64,000 nucleotides of DNA from Flavobacterium limnophilum (GTDB taxonomy: Bacteria; Bacteroidota; Bacteroidia; Flavobacteriales; Flavobacteriaceae): the NCBI RefSeq assembly GCF_027111315.2, contig NZ_CP114289.2, positions 2,232,001 through 2,296,000 of the forward strand, read 5' to 3'. This document shows positions 62,936 to 64,000 of this stretch, one piece after another; position 1 is the first letter of the stretch; the number at the start of each line of letters is the position of its first letter. A program made the position numbers and the translations under genes. The notes beneath the pieces are model-generated. The model ran no database searches, was not told the origin of the DNA, and worked only from the letters and a program-made list of their open reading frames with translations.

Positions 62936-64000
62936 CTAAAGTCTAAACCAATTTTGAATAATTTCATTTTCAATATTTCTTTTATTGATATGAATAAATT
63001 CATTTTTAACAGCATCATAGGTGTAGTCACTTCCCCATTCTTTAAAATGAGTTGCCACATATCCGATTGAATTACAGATGAACTCAATTTCAGCATTGGT
63101 CATTGCAGGATGTATGGACATCCGAATCCATCCCGGGCGATCGATAAGGCAGCCTTCCAAGATTTTTTGTTCAATGGATTTTGAGGTATCGTGATCCACA
63201 TTTAAAAGATAATGCCCATAAGTTCCCGCACACGAACAGCCTCCTCTGGTTTGAATCCCAAATTTATCATTCAGCAATTTGACAATTAAATTATAATGAG
63301 CATCTTCAATGTAAAATGAAAATACGCCAAGTCTTTCCGTATGGTCTGGAGCAAGTATTTTCAAATTTTCAATTATTGAAAGCCTATTGAAAATAATGGC
63401 ATTAAGTTCGTGCTCTCTATCGAGAATGTTTTGAATTCCCATTTCATCTTTTAACTTTATGGCAAGTGCTATTCGGATGGTTTGCAGAAAACCGGGAGTT
63501 CCACCGTCTTCGCGGGTTTCTATGTCATCAATGTAATCGTGGCCTCCCCACGGATTTGTGTATGTTACCGTTCCTCCTCCAGGATTATCAGGTACTAAAT
63601 TTTTATACAGTTTTTTATGAAAAATTAAAACACCAGAAGTTCCAGGCCCTCCTAAAAATTTATGGGGAGAAAAAGTAATGGCATCCAAATATCGCTCATC
63701 ATCGGGATGCATGTCCATAGGAACATAAGGAGCAGAACAGGCAAAATCCACAAAACACAAACCTTTGTGCTGATGCATTAATCGAGCAATTTCTTGATAA
63801 TTGGTTCTAATTCCTGTCACATTGGAGCAGGCCGTTACTGCCGCAATTTTTATTGGACGGTCTTTATGTTCCTCCAACAATCTTTTAAGATCATTAAGAC
63901 TTGGCAATCCATTTTCATCAGCTGCAATAACCCGAACTTTGGCAGTGGTCTCTAGCCAAGAAGTCTGATTGGAATGATGTTCCATGTGAGAAATAAAAAC
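62936..64000 (-). CDS. Class V aminotransferase/cysteine desulfurase-like enzyme (5' end outside window)
   Basis: The frame continues past the right edge (VFISHMEHHSN upstream of the first visible ATG), so the start is missing. The visible ~355 residues have the PLP lysine in ITFSPHKFLGGPGTSG and CSCAG in TRGGCSCAGTYGHYL near the C-terminus. The fold type I layout matches cysteine desulfurase/isopenicillin epimerase relatives. It converges on the RteC gene. The substrate is uncertain. Confidence 0.85.
   Translation of the reverse strand, partial: VFISHMEHHSNQTSWLETTAKVRVIAADENGLPSLNDLKRLLEEHKDRPIKIAAVTACSNVTGIRTNYQEIARLMHQHKGLCFVDFACSAPYVPMDMHPDDERYLDAITFSPHKFLGGPGTSGVLIFHKKLYKNLVPDNPGGGTVTYTNPWGGHDYIDDIETREDGGTPGFLQTIRIALAIKLKDEMGIQNILDREHELNAIIFNRLSIIENLKILAPDHTERLGVFSFYIEDAHYNLIVKLLNDKFGIQTRGGCSCAGTYGHYLLNVDHDTSKSIEQKILEGCLIDRPGWIRMSIHPAMTNAEIEFICNSIGYVATHFKEWGSDYTYDAVKNEFIHINKRNIENEIIQNWFRL

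Noticed and set aside
1..64000. tRNA, rRNA, insertion sequences with transposase, replication origin
   Set aside because: No cloverleaf-type sequence, rRNA motif, transposase frame or origin box cluster could be found by eye.

Overview
The window looks like the chromosome of a Bacteroidota bacterium of the family Flavobacteriaceae, most likely Flavobacterium or a close relative. The evidence is AT-rich DNA, promoters of the TAnnTTTG type, the gliding genes gldF and gldG just before dnaN, a BatA-type membrane protein, a SusC/SusD pair, a DUF6520 peptide and an RteC-domain protein. I saw no rRNA, tRNA or CRISPR array.

Layout. Positions 1-34,200 are mostly core genome: a sulfatase/YaiO pair, a DEAD-box helicase, a lactonase-like protein, a BRO-N protein, a frameshifted ion channel, a BatA-type protein, a dihydroorotase-like protein that lacks metal ligands, an esterase, bcp, nth, an ECF sigma factor, uvrA, two small secreted proteins, purC, a HAD phosphatase, phoH, gldFG, dnaN, two universal stress proteins and mnmE. 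Gene order is mixed-strand, and convergent pairs are separated by strong hairpins. Three copies of an imperfect inverted-repeat element (about 2.4, 8.8 and 32.5 kb) lie just 5' of plus-strand genes.

From 34,200 onward the window is accessory. A zinc-finger/HTH protein and a tyrosine recombinase sit directly after the 3' end of mnmE, the same gene that SGI1-type islands use as an insertion site. Next come a 43-residue protein, a small XRE repressor with a perfect palindrome over the -33 box of a divergent promoter, a long structured leader (36.9-37.4 kb), and a SusC/SusD/S9-peptidase locus probably for peptide uptake. On the minus strand, 55,642 to 44,736 is a type I restriction operon in the order hsdM, hsdS, Abi_C/HEPN-like protein, DUF4917 (SIR2-like) protein, two unknown genes, an AlbA/Schlafen-like protein and hsdR. 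The AlbA gene carries eight 11-bp tandem repeats able to switch its reading frame, and a 54-bp remnant of its start lies 1.3 kb upstream.

The right end has a DUF6520 peptide beside a MauE/DoxX-type membrane protein, a PAS/AraC regulator, a STAS-like protein, an alpha-oxoamine synthase fused to an acyltransferase-like domain (a possible one-protein sphingolipid/ceramide-type synthase), an RteC-domain protein and a class V aminotransferase that runs off the window. The most promising undescribed systems are the defence operon with its phase-variable AlbA gene, the XRE repressor/structured-RNA/SusCD unit, and the fused lipid-type enzyme.
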